The position numbers and the translations under genes are program-made. Below are positions 35,328 to 36,061 of a DNA stretch of 36,061 nt, piece by piece (position 1 is the stretch's first letter; every line of letters starts with the position of its first letter). This stretch comes from DALYLB01 sp046154695 (GTDB taxonomy: Bacteria > Acidobacteriota > Blastocatellia > RBC074). The notes beneath the pieces were generated by a model, which was given only the letters and a program-made list of their open reading frames with translations, was not told the origin of the DNA and searched no databases. Where the stretch lies: assembly GCA_046154695.1 (NCBI GenBank), contig JBJXFI010000344.1:1-36061 (forward strand), read 5' to 3'.

Positions 35328-36061
35328 CTGAAAAAGCCGTCAACCACTTATGGCAAGCCGTATTGCGCCATGCCTCGACGCTGATATTCCTCGCCGTGCT
35401 GGCGGCCTTCAGCCTGCTTTCCCCGCGATTTCTGGCGGCGAACAACTTCCTCAACATTCTGATTCAGTCCGCGTCCACGGCCATCGTCGCGACGGGAATG
35501 ACCTTTGTGCTGCTGACAGCCGGAATCGATTTGTCGGTTGGATCGGTGATGTTTGTTTCCGCCGCCGTGGCGGGGAAAATGGCGCTGGCGGGGCAGCCGT
35601 TGTGGCTGGCCGCGGCGGCGATACTGACGGTGGGAATGGTCTATGGGGCATTCAACGCGCTCTGCATCACATGGCTGCGGATGATTCCTTTCATCGTCAC
35701 GCTGGCGACGCTCTATTTCGGCCGCGGGCTGGGGTTGTGGCTGACCGAGACGCGCGCCATGAATTTGCCGGAATCGATCCTGCGCATTGGCGCGGCGCGG
35801 ATTGCGGGCATACCGTTTCCCGTAGTGGCGCTGGGGGCCGTGGTCTTGACGTCGCACCTGGCGCTGGCGCACACCTCGTTCGGCCGGCAGGTTTACGCGA
35901 TGGGAAATGGCCTCGATGCCGCGCGCAAGGCCGGCATTCGGACGGATCGCATCAAATTCGCCGTATACGTCATCTGCGGATTCTGCGCGGCGCTCGGCGG
36001 GTTGGTTTCCGTCGCGCAGCTCGGCGCGGTCTCGCCCTCCTTCGGCAGCCAGCGTGAATTC
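35324..36061 (+). CDS. ABC sugar transporter permease 2 (RbsC family), 3' end beyond window
   Basis: A GTG start at 35324 overlaps the ATPase stop by 4 nt and opens a frame without stop to the window end (246 codons, of perhaps 320). The protein begins VTEKAVNHLWQAVL, then hydrophobic segments and the family signature MTFVLLTAGIDLSVGSVMFV, followed by MIPFIVTLATLYFGRGLGLW. It resembles permease 1 in family and size, as in importers that use two different permeases, one binding protein and one ATPase. The missing part should hold the GGxSLxGG-type segment. Confidence 0.92.
   Translation, partial: MTEKAVNHLWQAVLRHASTLIFLAVLAAFSLLSPRFLAANNFLNILIQSASTAIVATGMTFVLLTAGIDLSVGSVMFVSAAVAGKMALAGQPLWLAAAAILTVGMVYGAFNALCITWLRMIPFIVTLATLYFGRGLGLWLTETRAMNLPESILRIGAARIAGIPFPVVALGAVVLTSHLALAHTSFGRQVYAMGNGLDAARKAGIRTDRIKFAVYVICGFCAALGGLVSVAQLGAVSPSFGSQREF

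Noticed and set aside
36056..36061. The window ends exactly in GAATTC, suggesting an EcoRI cloning boundary
   Set aside because: The left end has no matching site and the hexamer falls in frame within the permease gene, so chance is adequate.

Overview
The window reads as chromosomal DNA from a GC-rich bacterium, most likely an Acidobacteriota (Bryobacterales- or Blastocatellia-like), with Planctomycetota or Verrucomicrobiota as alternatives. The basis is gene content: a DUF1501 protein beside a DUF1549/DUF1553 cytochrome-c protein, a DUF1080 secreted protein, several sugar-oxidation families, a secreted protein of acidobacterial type, and long self-complementary intergenic repeats. No tRNA, rRNA, CRISPR array, integrase or transposase was seen. 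This is inference from families recognised by eye; no database was searched.

Left part (1-7096). A giant fusion gene (kinase-like, M23 peptidase-like and class-III aminotransferase domains) reads leftward and leaves the window. Divergent from it are a 70-residue protein, a Rad50/SbcC-like ATPase and a DinB-family protein.

Middle (7117-12359, leftward). A sugar-catabolic operon (OMP-decarboxylase-superfamily aldolase/decarboxylase, Zn-dependent polyol dehydrogenase, sugar phosphate isomerase/epimerase-like TIM barrel, SDR) is interrupted by a compact, AT-richer two-gene cassette. The cassette encodes an AAA ATPase and a DUF4276 TOPRIM protein, resembling a split OLD / PARIS-type anti-phage pair. 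Further right are a DUF1080 protein, a secreted acidobacterial-type protein, an LCAT-like lipoprotein, an enolase-superfamily dehydratase, an rRNA methyltransferase, and the DUF1501 + PSD1 pair.

Two diverged copies of one roughly 250-300 bp palindromic repeat lie at 16112-16417 and 23230-23483 in opposite orientations. Next to the second copy is the relic C-terminus of an AraC-type regulator.

Right part (23602-36061, all rightward). This looks like a pathway for releasing, importing and oxidatively degrading the branched sugar D-apiose: a Gfo/Idh/MocA dehydrogenase (candidate apiose dehydrogenase), a glycoside hydrolase broken by an internal deletion, a PQQ-like propeller protein, a RuBisCO-like protein of the OiaT/OiaX type, a GH140-type apiosidase, a DUF1537 kinase (OiaK type), an ApnO-type oxidoisomerase, and an ABC sugar importer with two permeases, the second cut by the window end. 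The parts fit D-apiose -> apionolactone -> apionate -> 3-oxo-isoapionate -> its 4-phosphate -> cleavage by the RuBisCO-like enzyme. No lactonase is visible. The individual reactions are known from proteobacterial homologues; the gathering of a secreted apiosidase, RuBisCO-like protein and ABC importer in this kind of genome is the most interesting system here.
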